A stretch of 64,000 bases of DNA, from assembly GCF_003344625.1 (NCBI RefSeq), contig NZ_QPKJ02000004.1:496001-560000 (forward strand). Direction: 5' to 3'. Each line of letters starts with the position of its first letter. The first letter of the stretch is position 1. The notes below the pieces were generated by a model, which had not been told where the DNA came from, made no database searches, and saw nothing but the letters and a program-made list of their open reading frames with translations. Below are positions 1-11,417 of this stretch, piece by piece. The stretch is from Solirubrobacter deserti. GTDB lineage: Bacteria > Actinomycetota > Thermoleophilia > Solirubrobacterales > Solirubrobacteraceae. The position numbers and the translations under genes were made by a program.

Positions 1-341
1 TGGAAATCGGACTGACCTACATCTACGGGATCGGTCGTCCGACCTCCAACGTCATCCTGGCCCAGCTGGGCATCGAGCCGGACCGCAAGGTCCGCGACCT
101 CACGGACGACGAGGTTTCGAAGCTGCGCGACATCATCGACCGCGACTTCGTGGTCGAGGGCGACCTTCGCCGTGAGCGCAGCCAGAACATCAAGCGCTTG
201 ATGGAGATCGGCTGCTATCGCGGTCTGCGCCATCGCCGCGGGCTGCCGGTGCGCGGCCAGAACACCAAGACCAACGCTCGCACGCGCAAGGGCCCGAAGC
301 GCATGCAGGTGGCCGGCAAGAAGAAGGCAGGTAAGAAGTAA
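1..341 (+). CDS. rpsM: 30S ribosomal protein S13, 5'-truncated by the window edge
   Basis: S13 sits in the head of the 30S subunit and contacts the 50S subunit and P-site tRNA. The frame is open from base 3 and the first residues read [11 protein letters not shown], the N-terminal signature of S13, so only a few codons are missing upstream. The centre has the helix-two-turn-helix region and the C-terminus is the usual basic tail ([14 protein letters not shown], then lysines ending KKAGKK). Its TAA stop overlaps the rpsK ATG by one base, so the two are translationally coupled, as expected in the bacterial alpha operon. Identification is certain; only the true start lies outside the window. Confidence 0.98.
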   Translation, partial: EIGLTYIYGIGRPTSNVILAQLGIEPDRKVRDLTDDEVSKLRDIIDRDFVVEGDLRRERSQNIKRLMEIGCYRGLRHRRGLPVRGQNTKTNARTRKGPKRMQVAGKKKAGKK

Positions 342-736
342 TGCCCGCTCCCCGCCGCCCCCAGCGTGGTCGCCGCAAGGTCAAGAAGAACGTCCCGATC
401 GGCCAGGCGCACATCAAGACGTCGTTCAACAACACGATCGTCGCGCTGACCGACCGCGAAGGCAACGTGATCGCGTGGGAGTCTGCCGGCGGTGCCGGCT
501 TCAAGGGCTCGCGCAAGTCGACCCCCTTCGCCGCGCAGGTGACGGCTGACGCCGCCGCGCGCAAGGGCATCGAGCAGGGCATGCAGAAGGTCGAGGTCTT
601 CGTGAAGGGCCCGGGCTCGGGCCGCGAGACCGCGATCCGCTCGCTCCAGGCGGCCGGCCTCGAGGTCACCGGCGTCAAGGACGTCACCCCGCAGGCTCAC
701 AACGGCTGCCGGCCCCGGAAGCGGCGCCGCGTCTAA
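341..736 (+). CDS. rpsK: 30S ribosomal protein S11
   Basis: S11 forms part of the 30S platform near the Shine-Dalgarno/anti-Shine-Dalgarno helix. The product has 131 residues, normal for the family, with a basic N-terminus followed by conserved stretches such as [28 protein letters not shown] and the C-terminal [12 protein letters not shown]. The ATG overlaps the last base of the rpsM stop. In most bacteria the next gene is rpsD; here only a remnant of rpsD follows, 12 bases after the rpsK stop. Confidence 0.98.
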   Translation: MPAPRRPQRGRRKVKKNVPIGQAHIKTSFNNTIVALTDREGNVIAWESAGGAGFKGSRKSTPFAAQVTADAAARKGIEQGMQKVEVFVKGPGSGRETAIRSLQAAGLEVTGVKDVTPQAHNGCRPRKRRRV

Positions 737-748
737 CCCCGAGTTCCA

Positions 749-1002
749 ATGGCACGCCATACCTCCCTCCAGTGCGAGCAGGCCCGCCGCGAGCGGCAGA
801 AGAGAACGACGTGATCACGTTCAAGGCGCAGTCCGACGCCGAGAACACCATCCGCGACGCGACCGAGCTCGTGGCGCAGGTGCCCGCCTGGTTGCAGGCC
901 GACCACGATCAGCTCACCGCGAAGGTGCTGCGCCATCCCGAGCGCGCGGAGATCGCCGCGCCGGTCCAGGAGCAGCTCATCGTGGAGCTCTACTCGAAGT
1001 AG
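749..1002 (+). pseudogene. rpsD: rpsD (30S ribosomal protein S4) remnant with internal deletion and frameshift
   Basis: Between rpsK and rpoA, the usual rpsD position, an ATG at 749 opens a 21-codon frame starting MARHTSLQCEQARRERQK. This resembles the S4 N-terminus (MARxTxxxCxxCRRExxK), but the second zinc-ligand cysteine is alanine. It stops at 812-814. Immediately after, in another frame (from about 811 to the TAG at 1000-1002), runs the S4 C-terminus: VPAWLQADHDQLT, then APVQEQLIVELYSK. The middle of S4, roughly 125 codons with most of the rRNA-binding core, is missing, so 254 bp remain of about 620. S4 is essential in bacteria, so a full copy should exist elsewhere in the genome. A GTG at 811 could still express the 63-residue C-terminal piece. 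The alternative is an assembly error. The 82 bases from 1003 to 1084 hold only the leader of rpoA. Confidence 0.85.
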
Positions 1003-1084
1003 TCCAAGACTCTCCACACCCCGAGGCGCGCAGACGGCGCTGCCTGGGCATGCTCCCCACACGAGAACGAAGTTAGGAACCTTG

Positions 1085-2071
1085 ATGCTCGACTTCCAGA
1101 TCCCCCGGATCACGTCCGAATCGGTTGAGGAGAACCGCGGACAGTTCGTGGTTGAGCCGCTTGATCGCGGCTTCGGCTACACGTTCGGGAACTCCCTGCG
1201 TCGCGTGCTGCTGGCCAGCCTGGCCGGTGCTGCCGTGACGTCGGTCCGGATCGAGGGGGTGGCGCACGAGTTCTCGACCATCAAGGGCGTGACCGAGGAC
1301 GTGACGGACATCGTCCTCAACCTCAAGGGCATCGTGTGCCGCATGCACTCGGACGCGACCGAAGTCGAGGCGCCGCTCGTCGTGACCGGTCCGGGCGAGA
1401 TCACCGCGCGTGACATCGACCTGCCCTCCGGCGTCGAGATCCTCAACCCGGACGCGCACATCGCGACGCTCGACAAGAAGACCAAGCTCGAGCTCTACCT
1501 CACGATCGGGCGTGGCCGCGGCTACCGTCCGGCCGAGGAGAACAAGTCGCCCGATCAGCCGATCGGCGTGATCCCGATCGACTCGATCTTCTCGCCGGTC
1601 CGCCGCGTCGCCTACTCCGTCGAGCAGGCCCGCGTCGGCCAGCGCACGGACTTCGACAAGCTCACGCTGGACATCGAGACCGACGGCTCGATCGACCCGC
1701 AGGCCGCCCTGCGCGAGGCGGCCGAGATCCTGATCTCGAGCCTGTCGATCTTCACCGACGAGGACCGCATCGAGGACCTGCGTCAGGGCCACGCGAACCT
1801 GCCGCTCGAGAACGGCGGCGGCCCCGGCGGCAACGCGCTCGCCCCGGGCGGCCAGCGCGGCGGCGGCCCGATGGACGACATCCTCATCGAGGAGCTCGAG
1901 CTCGGCGTCCGCTCCTACAACTGCCTCAAGCGCGCCGGCATCCAGACCGTCGGCGACCTGGTTTCGAAGTCGGAGGGCGAGCTCGCCGCCATCCCGAACT
2001 TCGGCAAGAAGTCGATCGACGAGGTCATCGAGACCCTGTCGCAGCGCGGCCTGACCCTCCGGACGGACTAA
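1085..2071 (+). CDS. rpoA: DNA-directed RNA polymerase subunit alpha
   Basis: The alpha subunit dimerises to start RNA polymerase assembly. Its C-terminal domain binds UP elements and activators. The 328-residue product has the N-terminal domain (VEPLDRGFGYTFGNSLRRVLL near residues 25-45), a Gly-rich linker around residues 243-260, and a C-terminal domain with ELGVRSYNCLKRAGIQTVGD. The ATG at 1085 is chosen over the TTG one codon upstream because AGGAA (1075-1079) lies five bases before it. The gene follows the rpsD relic in the alpha operon and rplQ starts six bases after its stop. Confidence 0.98.
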   Translation: MLDFQIPRITSESVEENRGQFVVEPLDRGFGYTFGNSLRRVLLASLAGAAVTSVRIEGVAHEFSTIKGVTEDVTDIVLNLKGIVCRMHSDATEVEAPLVVTGPGEITARDIDLPSGVEILNPDAHIATLDKKTKLELYLTIGRGRGYRPAEENKSPDQPIGVIPIDSIFSPVRRVAYSVEQARVGQRTDFDKLTLDIETDGSIDPQAALREAAEILISSLSIFTDEDRIEDLRQGHANLPLENGGGPGGNALAPGGQRGGGPMDDILIEELELGVRSYNCLKRAGIQTVGDLVSKSEGELAAIPNFGKKSIDEVIETLSQRGLTLRTD

Positions 2072-2077
2072 AGACTC

Positions 2078-2434
2078 ATGCGCCATCAGAAGACCCGCCA
2101 CAAGCTCTCGCGTGACAGCGCGCACCGCAAGGCGCTGCTGGCCAACCTCTGCATCGAGGTCATCGACCACGAGCGGATCAAGACCACCGAGGCCAAGGCC
2201 AAGGCGGTCAAGCCCGAGATCGAGAAGCTGATCACCCTTGCGCGCAAGGGCGACATCCACGCTCGCCGTCAGGCGACGTCGATCCTGCAGCACCCCGACA
2301 AGGGCGTCATCTACAAGCTCTTCGAGGAGATCGCTCCGCGTTACACGGAGCGTCCCGGCGGCTACACGCGCATCCTCAAGCTCGGCCCGCGTTCCAGCGA
2401 CGCGACCGAGATGGTGTACCTCGAGCTCGTCTAG
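2078..2434 (+). CDS. rplQ: 50S ribosomal protein L17
   Basis: L17 is a 50S subunit protein near the exit tunnel. The product is 118 residues, the typical length of a short-form L17, and starts MRHQKTRHKLSRDSAHRKAL, the family signature. The ATG is six bases after the rpoA stop, so this is the classic rpoA-rplQ pair. truA follows almost without a gap. Confidence 0.98.
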   Translation: MRHQKTRHKLSRDSAHRKALLANLCIEVIDHERIKTTEAKAKAVKPEIEKLITLARKGDIHARRQATSILQHPDKGVIYKLFEEIAPRYTERPGGYTRILKLGPRSSDATEMVYLELV

Positions 2435-2436
2435 AG

Positions 2437-3150
2437 CTGACCACCAAGCTCACTCTGAGTTACGACGGCGGCCCGTTCGCCGGTTGGGCACTGCAGCCCG
2501 GCCAGCGGACCGTGGCCGCCGAAGTCGTTAAGGCGCTCGAGACGGTCCTCAGGCAGCCGGTCACCCTCACGGTCGCCGGCCGGACGGACGCGGGCGTGCA
2601 CGCGCTGGGCCAGGTCGTCTCCTACGACGGCCCGCTCCCGCGCCTGCGCGGCGTCAACGCGCTGCTCCCGGACGAGATCTCCGTCCACGCGGCCGAGGAG
2701 ATGCCCGACGGCTTCTCCGCCCGCCACGACGCCAAGGCGCGCGCCTACATCTACCGCATCCACACGCGCTCGCAGCCCGACCCGTTCGAGCGCGGTCGCG
2801 CGCTGTGGTGGCCGTACCCGCTCGACGAGCGGGCGCTGCACGAGTGCGCGGCCGCCCTCGTCGGCACGCACGACTTCACGGCCTTCACCCCCACCGAGAC
2901 CTACCACCAGCGCTTCACCCGCGAGGTCTTCGCCGCGCACTGGGAGCGCGACGGCGACATCCTGCGCTTCCACATCGAGGCCGACGCGTTCATGCGCAGC
3001 ATGAACCGCATCCTCGTGGGCACGATGCTGGAGATCGCGCAGGGCCGCCGCGACCACTTCGCCGCCCTGCTCGAGGGCGCGCCGCGCACCGCCGCGGGCC
3101 AGACCGCCCCGCCGCACGGGCTCTACCTGGAGCGCGTCCGCTACGAGTAG
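2437..3150 (+). CDS. truA: tRNA pseudouridine(38-40) synthase TruA, probable CTG start
   Basis: TruA converts uridines 38-40 of the tRNA anticodon stem to pseudouridine. The catalytic aspartate lies in GRTDAGVHALGQ (about residue 50). The first standard start codon in this frame is a GTG at 2512, but that would remove the conserved N-terminal strand LTLSYDGGPFAGW, which is encoded upstream. No ATG, GTG or TTG occurs between it and the rplQ stop (2432-2434). A CTG at 2437, three bases after that stop, gives a normal 237-residue enzyme and is my choice; CTG 2455 is the alternative. The 3' end overlaps the convergent diguanylate cyclase gene by 10 bp. Confidence 0.93.
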   Translation: MTTKLTLSYDGGPFAGWALQPGQRTVAAEVVKALETVLRQPVTLTVAGRTDAGVHALGQVVSYDGPLPRLRGVNALLPDEISVHAAEEMPDGFSARHDAKARAYIYRIHTRSQPDPFERGRALWWPYPLDERALHECAAALVGTHDFTAFTPTETYHQRFTREVFAAHWERDGDILRFHIEADAFMRSMNRILVGTMLEIAQGRRDHFAALLEGAPRTAAGQTAPPHGLYLERVRYE

Positions 3151-4133
3151 GCGAGTGCGCGGTTCTTGCCCTCGCGCTTGGCCGCCCGCAGCGCCTCGTC
3201 GGCCTCGAGCAGCAGCTGGTCCGGGTTCGCCGGCCCGATCACCCAGCCGGCGCTGATGCGCACGAGCTCGCCGAAGCGGATCTCCCGCATGAGCCGCTCT
3301 GCGAGCGCGGCCATGCCCGCCGCGTCGATGCCCGGTGCCAGCAGCGCGAACTCGTCGCCGCCCAGCCGCGCCGGCACGTCCACCGCACGTGAGGAGGCGC
3401 GCAGCGCCTCGGCCACGAACACGAGGGCCCGGTCGCCGCCGGGATGCCCGTAGAGCGTGTTGATGCGCTTGAAGTCATCGACGTCGAGCACGAGCAGCCC
3501 GACGTCCCCGTGCTGGCTCTGGATGGCCTCGACCAGCGCACGCCGGTTCGCGATCCCGGTCAGCGGATCCTGGCGTGCCTGCGCGTCGGCCTGCGCCCGC
3601 AGCTCGATCATCCCGCGCTTGCCGCTGATCAGCAGGAACGTCAGCAGCCAGTAGCAGGGCACGAGGATCAGCAGCTCGCCCAGCAGCGAGTTGGCGAGCG
3701 CGTCCGGGTCATAGGCAAACGGCAACGCGTGGATGATCAGCGTCAGCGGGAAGTACGGCCACGCCTCGCGCGCCGGGAAGAAGTAGGCGCTGTAGACGAT
3801 CGCCAGCAGCAGCAGGAAGCGGGCGGGCGAGCTCACGCCGCCCGTGTCGTGCACGGCCGCGGCGATGCACAGCACGCCGGCGATGGTCGCGGCGTGGAAG
3901 ACCCAGCCGGACGTCGCGCGCCAGTCCTTGCGCAGCGCCGCGTGCAGGCCCCAGATCAGCCCGATGATCACGAGCGGGAACGTGGGCGTCAGGACCTCGC
4001 CCTCCGCGCCGGGCAGCAACGGAAGCAGCGTGGACAGCACCGCGCCGGCCGCGAACATCCAGCCGACGAGCCTCCCGGCGAGCGGGCGTTCATCGGCAAC
4101 GGCTGCGCCGGTGAGCCGGCGGATGGCCTCCAT
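3141..4133 (-). CDS. membrane-bound GGDEF diguanylate cyclase
   Basis: The 330-residue product has an N-terminal membrane region (about residues 20-175, some five or six hydrophobic segments) and a C-terminal GGDEF domain starting at DPLTGIANRRAL, with the intact active-site motif LGGDEFALL near residue 259. It therefore likely makes cyclic di-GMP from two GTP. No recognised sensory domain is visible other than the membrane part, so the signal is unknown. The ATG (complement of 4131-4133) is the first methionine before the membrane region. The gene is convergent with truA (10 bp overlap) and divergent from surE. Confidence 0.9.
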   Translation of the reverse strand: MEAIRRLTGAAVADERPLAGRLVGWMFAAGAVLSTLLPLLPGAEGEVLTPTFPLVIIGLIWGLHAALRKDWRATSGWVFHAATIAGVLCIAAAVHDTGGVSSPARFLLLLAIVYSAYFFPAREAWPYFPLTLIIHALPFAYDPDALANSLLGELLILVPCYWLLTFLLISGKRGMIELRAQADAQARQDPLTGIANRRALVEAIQSQHGDVGLLVLDVDDFKRINTLYGHPGGDRALVFVAEALRASSRAVDVPARLGGDEFALLAPGIDAAGMAALAERLMREIRFGELVRISAGWVIGPANPDQLLLEADEALRAAKREGKNRALAYS

Positions 4134-4221
4134 ATCCCGGGTAATCGCCCGCGACCCTGCAATGTTTACCGAGTGGCCCCGGCGCGGTCGCTCAATGGCC
4201 TGGACGCAGGCCGAGTCGTCG

Positions 4222-4235
4222 TATCCTCCCGGCTC
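4222..4235 (+). promoter_or_regulatory. -10 box of leaderless surE
   Basis: TATCCT at 4222-4227 lies eight bases before the GTG of surE, with no Shine-Dalgarno sequence. This spacing puts the transcription start at or within a base or two of the start codon. No good -35 box is visible. Confidence 0.6.
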
Positions 4236-7014
<2,779 letters not shown>

Positions 7015-7017
<3 letters not shown>

Positions 7018-7026
7018 GCTGCGCGG
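7015..7026 (+). promoter_or_regulatory. -10 box of a leaderless gene, overlapping the ligA stop
   Basis: TAGGCT at 7015-7020 lies six bases before the ATG at 7027. Its first three bases are the ligA stop codon. TTACGG at 6991-6996 is a weak -35 candidate 18 bases upstream. Confidence 0.6.
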
Positions 7027-9135
7027 ATGCCTCACCTGTTCCGCGTCACGACGCTCGGCGTTGTCGCACTAGCCCTCGTCGTGCCCGGCACGGCCACCGC
7101 TCAGGCCAAGAAGAAACCGAAGCACACGGTCACCGTCAACACCGTCGACGCGTTGCCCAAGGCGCTGAAGAAGATCAGCCGCAAGTGCGGCGCCAGCAAG
7201 TCGGCGACGAAGATTCGCAAGCGCGTCTCGACCCGCTCGAGCAGCCGCGTGCGCGTCGTCACGACGTACTGCTCCGGCGGCACGCGCACGGTCTTCTACA
7301 TCAAGACGGTCACCAAGACCGTGACGGTGCCCGCCCCGGCGCCGACGCCCGCGCCGACGGCCGTCCCGCAGCCCGCCGCCCCGACCCCGGCGCCCGCGCC
7401 GCGCTCGTTCCGGCTCACGCTGCTGCACAACAACGACGGCGAGTCCAAGTACAACGTCGGCGACTCGGTCGCCAACTACGGCGGCGTCACCCGCTTCAAG
7501 ACCGTGCTCGACCGGCTGCGCGGCGAGGCCGACGCCTACCGCACCGCGGAGAACGAGGACAAGGGCACCGTCGTCGTCTCCTCGGGCGACAACATCCTTG
7601 CCGGCCTGAACCTGCGCGCGTCCTTCGAGCGCAAGGACGCCGGCCAGGGGTCCTTCTACGACGCGATCGCGCTCGGCCGCATCGGCTACGACGCCATCAC
7701 GATCGGCAACCACGAGTACGACTTCGGCCCGACGCGCCTGGCGCAGCTGATCGACTCGCCGGAGCTGACCGGCGTGCCGTTCCTGACGGCCAACACGGAC
7801 TTCGCCGCGGCGCCGGACCTCCAGCGCCTGCGCACCGCCGGCCGCATCGCCGACTCGACCGTCGTCACCAAGGGCGGGCAGAAGATCGGCATCATCGGCG
7901 TGACCACGCCGGACACGCCCGTCGTTTCCTCGCCCGGCCCGACGGTCAAGTTCCTCACCGACGTCGCGGGCATCGTCAACGCAGAGGCCGCGCGCCTGAC
8001 CAACGCGGGCGTGAACAAGATCATCCTGTCCTCGCACCTGCAGAACCTCAACTACGAGAAGACGCTGATCGCGTCGCTGCGCAACGTGGACATCGTCATC
8101 TCCGGCGGCGGCGACGAGCTGCTGGCGAACCCGTCCGACGTGCTGATCCCGGGCACGAACGGCGTGCGTCCGACGCCCGCCGACGTGTACCCGGCCACGG
8201 CCAAGGACGCCGACGGCGCCGCGGTCCCGGTCGTGACGACGCAGGGCGAGTACAAGTACGTCGGCCGCCTCACCGTCGACTTCGACGCGGCGGGCAAGAT
8301 CAAGAGCACGGACACGACCCGCTCGGGCCCGATCCGTGTCTCCGCGCTCGCGAGCGATCCGGATTACGTGTCGCCGGAGGACGCGTTCCTGAAGACCGAC
8401 GTCACCGACAAGCTGACGGCCTACAAGGCGGTGCTCAAGGCCAACGTGATCGGCACCACCGAGGTCGAGCTCCAGGGTGCGGCCCCGGATCCGATCCGCA
8501 TCCGGGAGACCAACCTCGGCAACCTCGTCGCCGACGGCTTTCTGTTCGCCGCGAACCGCACGGCGGTCGCGGACGGTCGCAAGCTCGCCCAGGTCGCCTT
8601 CTCCAACGGCGGCGGGATCCGCGCGACGATCGCCGGCCCGGGCAAGCTCAACGAGCTCAACACGTACGAGGTGCTGCCGTTCGACAACGTGATCGCGACC
8701 GTGCCGGACGTGCCCCGCGCGACGTTCAAGGCGCTGATGGAGCACGGCGTCTCGCGCCTGCCCACCGCCGACGGCCGCTTCCCGCAGATCTCCGGCTTCC
8801 GGATGACGGTCAGCACCGGCCAGGCCGCCGGTTCGCGCGTCCGGACGCTCACGCTCGACGACGGCACCGAGATCGTCAAGGACGGCGTGGTCGTTGACGG
8901 GCCGCCCGTGAGCATCGCCACGACGAACTTCACCGCCGCCGGCGGTGACGGTTACCCGTGGGGCGGCCTGAAGTTCGACTTCGCCGGCAACCCGGGCGCG
9001 GCGGGCTTCTACCCGTACCAGAAGTCGCTGCTGGACTTCATCACGACCCCGGTCGCCCAGGGCGGCCTGGGCGGGCTGGTCGACGACGCCGACTACCCGG
9101 TCGCCGGCGAAGGCCGCATCGTCATCGGGGCCTGA
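7027..9135 (+). CDS. secreted bifunctional metallophosphatase / 5'-nucleotidase
   Basis: The 702-residue product resembles the UshA/CpdB family, which hydrolyses extracellular nucleotides to feed phosphate and nucleosides to the cell. A signal peptide covers about residues 1-26. A basic, two-cysteine segment of unknown role follows, then a Pro/Ala/Thr linker (about residues 103-122) and the metallophosphatase domain (LTLLHNNDGE near 130, GNHEYDFG near 227). The C-terminal nucleotidase domain has NLVADGF, SNGGGIRATI and YPWGG. The canonical GNHEFD is GNHEYD here, still plausible. It lies between ligA and ppa and probably has its own promoter. Confidence 0.93.
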   Translation: MPHLFRVTTLGVVALALVVPGTATAQAKKKPKHTVTVNTVDALPKALKKISRKCGASKSATKIRKRVSTRSSSRVRVVTTYCSGGTRTVFYIKTVTKTVTVPAPAPTPAPTAVPQPAAPTPAPAPRSFRLTLLHNNDGESKYNVGDSVANYGGVTRFKTVLDRLRGEADAYRTAENEDKGTVVVSSGDNILAGLNLRASFERKDAGQGSFYDAIALGRIGYDAITIGNHEYDFGPTRLAQLIDSPELTGVPFLTANTDFAAAPDLQRLRTAGRIADSTVVTKGGQKIGIIGVTTPDTPVVSSPGPTVKFLTDVAGIVNAEAARLTNAGVNKIILSSHLQNLNYEKTLIASLRNVDIVISGGGDELLANPSDVLIPGTNGVRPTPADVYPATAKDADGAAVPVVTTQGEYKYVGRLTVDFDAAGKIKSTDTTRSGPIRVSALASDPDYVSPEDAFLKTDVTDKLTAYKAVLKANVIGTTEVELQGAAPDPIRIRETNLGNLVADGFLFAANRTAVADGRKLAQVAFSNGGGIRATIAGPGKLNELNTYEVLPFDNVIATVPDVPRATFKALMEHGVSRLPTADGRFPQISGFRMTVSTGQAAGSRVRTLTLDDGTEIVKDGVVVDGPPVSIATTNFTAAGGDGYPWGGLKFDFAGNPGAAGFYPYQKSLLDFITTPVAQGGLGGLVDDADYPVAGEGRIVIGA

Positions 9136-9158
9136 CGCTCGGAGCGGGCACCGCGCGC

Positions 9159-9171
9159 TAGATTGCGCGCG
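9159..9171 (+). promoter_or_regulatory. -10 box of leaderless ppa
   Basis: TAGATT at 9159-9164 lies seven bases before the GTG at 9172. There is no Shine-Dalgarno sequence. The arrangement matches those before surE, the nucleotidase and the patatin gene. Confidence 0.6.
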
Positions 9172-9675
9172 GTGCCCGACTCACCGCTCGTCGCCGTCGT
9201 CGAGATCCCCAAGGGGTCGTCCAACAAGTACGAATGGGACGAGGAGCTGGGGGCGATCAAGCTCGACCGGCTCCTGTTCTCGTCGCTCGGCTATCCGACC
9301 GACTACGGCTTCTTCCGCGAGACGCTCGCGGGCGACGGCGACCCGCTGGACGCGATGATCGTCGTCTCGGAGCCGACGTTCCCGGGCTGCCTGATCGAGG
9401 TCAAGCCCGTGGCGCTGTTCCGCATGCGCGACGAGAACGCGGAGGACAACAAGATCCTCTGCGTCCCGCTGACGGACCCGAACTGGTCGCACATCGACCG
9501 GCTGGACGACCTGCCGATGACGCTGCGCGACGAGATCTCGCACTTCTTCTCGATCTACAAGACGCCCGAGTGGAAGGTCGTCCGCGTGGACGGCTGGTAC
9601 CCGCGCGAGGAGGCGCTCGAGTCGATCGAGCGCGCTCGCAAGCGGTACGCCGAGCGTTCTAGCGCTTCGTCTTAG
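9172..9675 (+). CDS. ppa: inorganic pyrophosphatase (family I)
   Basis: This soluble enzyme hydrolyses pyrophosphate to phosphate and so pulls biosynthetic reactions forward. The 167-residue product has the family I signature DGDPLDAMI (aspartates near residues 55, 57 and 60), the N-terminal EIPKGSSNKYEWDEE and the active-site stretch TDPNWSHIDRLDDL. The GTG at 9172 is preferred over an upstream TTG (9163), because that TTG overlaps the -10 box. The last 17 bp overlap the convergent hydrolase gene. Confidence 0.97.
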   Translation: MPDSPLVAVVEIPKGSSNKYEWDEELGAIKLDRLLFSSLGYPTDYGFFRETLAGDGDPLDAMIVVSEPTFPGCLIEVKPVALFRMRDENAEDNKILCVPLTDPNWSHIDRLDDLPMTLRDEISHFFSIYKTPEWKVVRVDGWYPREEALESIERARKRYAERSSASS

Positions 9676-11374
9676 GCGCGCAAGTCTTGTAGGTCCGCGT
9701 CTCGCGCACGGTCTTGCCCTTGCGCTTGACGGTGACCTTGACCTTCACCGTGCCGCGTGGCTTGCCGCGCAGGTCGATGGTGGCGCGGCCCTTGCGGACC
9801 TTCACGCGCTTGCCGTCCACGGTCACCCTGGGGTTCGCGCCGCGCACGCGCAGGCTGAACTTGCGCTTGGACAGGCAGGTGCGCGTGGGGGCAAGGACGT
9901 TCGCGCCGCCCGAGATCGCGGCCGCGCCGACGGTCGGCAGGCTCAGGTCGATCCGCGAGAAGGTGATGTTCGCCGCGCCCCGGACCGGGCCGTAGAGCTG
10001 CGTGCCGCCGATCAGCTGCAGTGTGTACTTCGCGCCGGCGGGCGCCGAGGCGGCGATCGCCTCGAGCGGGCGGCTGATCGTGTGCGGCTGCCCGTCGAGC
10101 GTGACGGGAATCGGGGTGGCCTGATTTCCGACGACGACCTGGCGCTTCTCGTCGACCAGCTGGGCGAAGACGTGCGTGCCGATGCCCGTGCCGGAGTAGG
10201 TGAGGGTGAGGGTCGGCTCGCCGACGATCTGCGCGGCCCTCTCGGCCGTGACCGGCACGTTGACGGCGTTGACCGCGCGGCCCGCGCTGGCGATCGTGCC
10301 GGAGACGGCGTCGAGCGGGTTGAGGACGAGCGTGCCCTTGCCGGAGGCGGTGACGGGCGCGCCGGGCGGGACGGGATAGTCCGGGGTGGAGCGCCACTGC
10401 GCGTCGTCGGCCAGCCACTCGAAGCCCGGACCCGTGTCCACGGAGGTGTCGCCCGCGACGTAGCGCTTGAGCCACGCCACCACCGCGGCCTCGACGTGGC
10501 CCTTCGGCCCCGAGCCCGTCAGGCAGACGCCGTGGCCGCCGCAGAACCACATCATCTTCGCGGGCACGCCGCTGATCCGGGCGATCTCGAAGTTGGTGAT
10601 CGCCTCCTTGAGCGTGAACAGCGTGTCCGCGGTGCCCTGAACGACGAACGTCGGGACCTTGATCTGCCAGACGAGGTCGCCCGGGCCGCGGGAGGCGAAC
10701 CACGCGCGGTCCTCCTCCGAGAGCTTGCCGGTGGCCGCGCCGGACGTGAACGCGGACAGGATGTGCGGGTCCAGCCGGCCCTTGGAGCCGGGGATGCCGA
10801 CCGTGGTCAGGCCGGTCGCCCAGCCGCCCTTGACCGTCTCCTCCTTGTAGAGCGAGCTCGTCAGGCTGTGCCAGGCGATGATCGGCGCGATCGCGTCGAT
10901 GCGCTTGTCCAGCGCGGCGGTCGTGAGCTCGATGCCGCCCGCGTACGACACGCCCGTCATCCCCACCCGCGGGTCGCCCGCCTTGTCGAGCTGCGCCTCG
11001 GGCTGCTGGGCGAGCCAGTCGATCAGCGCCATCACGTCCCGCGCCTCCTTGTCGGGCGCGTCGACCGTGACCGTGCCGCCGGAGCTGCCGAACCCGCGGC
11101 TGTCCCACGTGAGCACGTTGAACCCCGCCTTGCGCAGCGCGCCGACACCCACGTTGCCGAGCGCCTCGTCGCTGGCCGCTTCCGGGTTCGTCTCCCGCGA
11201 GCCGGCCCAGCCGTGACCCTCGAGGATCGTCGGCGCCTTGCCGCCGCCCGGGGACGGGTGGAAGGACAGGACGATCTGGGTGCCGTCGAAGGACGTGATC
11301 GTTGCGTCGCGGGCGTGGGCCGCGGCCGGGAGGGCGAACAGCAGCGCGAGGGCGAGGGCGAAGGAGCGGCGCAT
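9659..11374 (-). CDS. secreted alpha/beta hydrolase of the CocE/X-Pro dipeptidyl-peptidase type
   Basis: A signal peptide (about residues 1-21) is followed by an alpha/beta-hydrolase domain. The nucleophile elbow is GVSYAGG (Ser143), with a likely acid Asp250 in QGTADTLF and His281 in CGGHG. A beta-sandwich typical of the X-Pro dipeptidyl-peptidase C-terminal domain follows (about residues 300-490). The last 65 residues form a basic, Thr/Val-rich domain flanked by two cysteines (TCLSKRK, YKTCAPKTKR), which I recall as common in Solirubrobacterales surface proteins. The substrate (peptide, ester or amide) cannot be told. The gene is convergent with ppa (17 bp overlap). Confidence 0.88.
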   Translation of the reverse strand: MRRSFALALALLFALPAAAHARDATITSFDGTQIVLSFHPSPGGGKAPTILEGHGWAGSRETNPEAASDEALGNVGVGALRKAGFNVLTWDSRGFGSSGGTVTVDAPDKEARDVMALIDWLAQQPEAQLDKAGDPRVGMTGVSYAGGIELTTAALDKRIDAIAPIIAWHSLTSSLYKEETVKGGWATGLTTVGIPGSKGRLDPHILSAFTSGAATGKLSEEDRAWFASRGPGDLVWQIKVPTFVVQGTADTLFTLKEAITNFEIARISGVPAKMMWFCGGHGVCLTGSGPKGHVEAAVVAWLKRYVAGDTSVDTGPGFEWLADDAQWRSTPDYPVPPGAPVTASGKGTLVLNPLDAVSGTIASAGRAVNAVNVPVTAERAAQIVGEPTLTLTYSGTGIGTHVFAQLVDEKRQVVVGNQATPIPVTLDGQPHTISRPLEAIAASAPAGAKYTLQLIGGTQLYGPVRGAANITFSRIDLSLPTVGAAAISGGANVLAPTRTCLSKRKFSLRVRGANPRVTVDGKRVKVRKGRATIDLRGKPRGTVKVKVTVKRKGKTVRETRTYKTCAPKTKR

Positions 11375-11417
11375 GGCTCCGCCCTATTACCCCGAAACCA
11401 GGTCGGACGATCGAGGC

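Noticed and set aside
749..814. A separate 21-residue peptide gene after rpsK
   Set aside because: Its sequence is the S4 N-terminus, and the S4 C-terminus follows directly, so it is better read as one broken rpsD.
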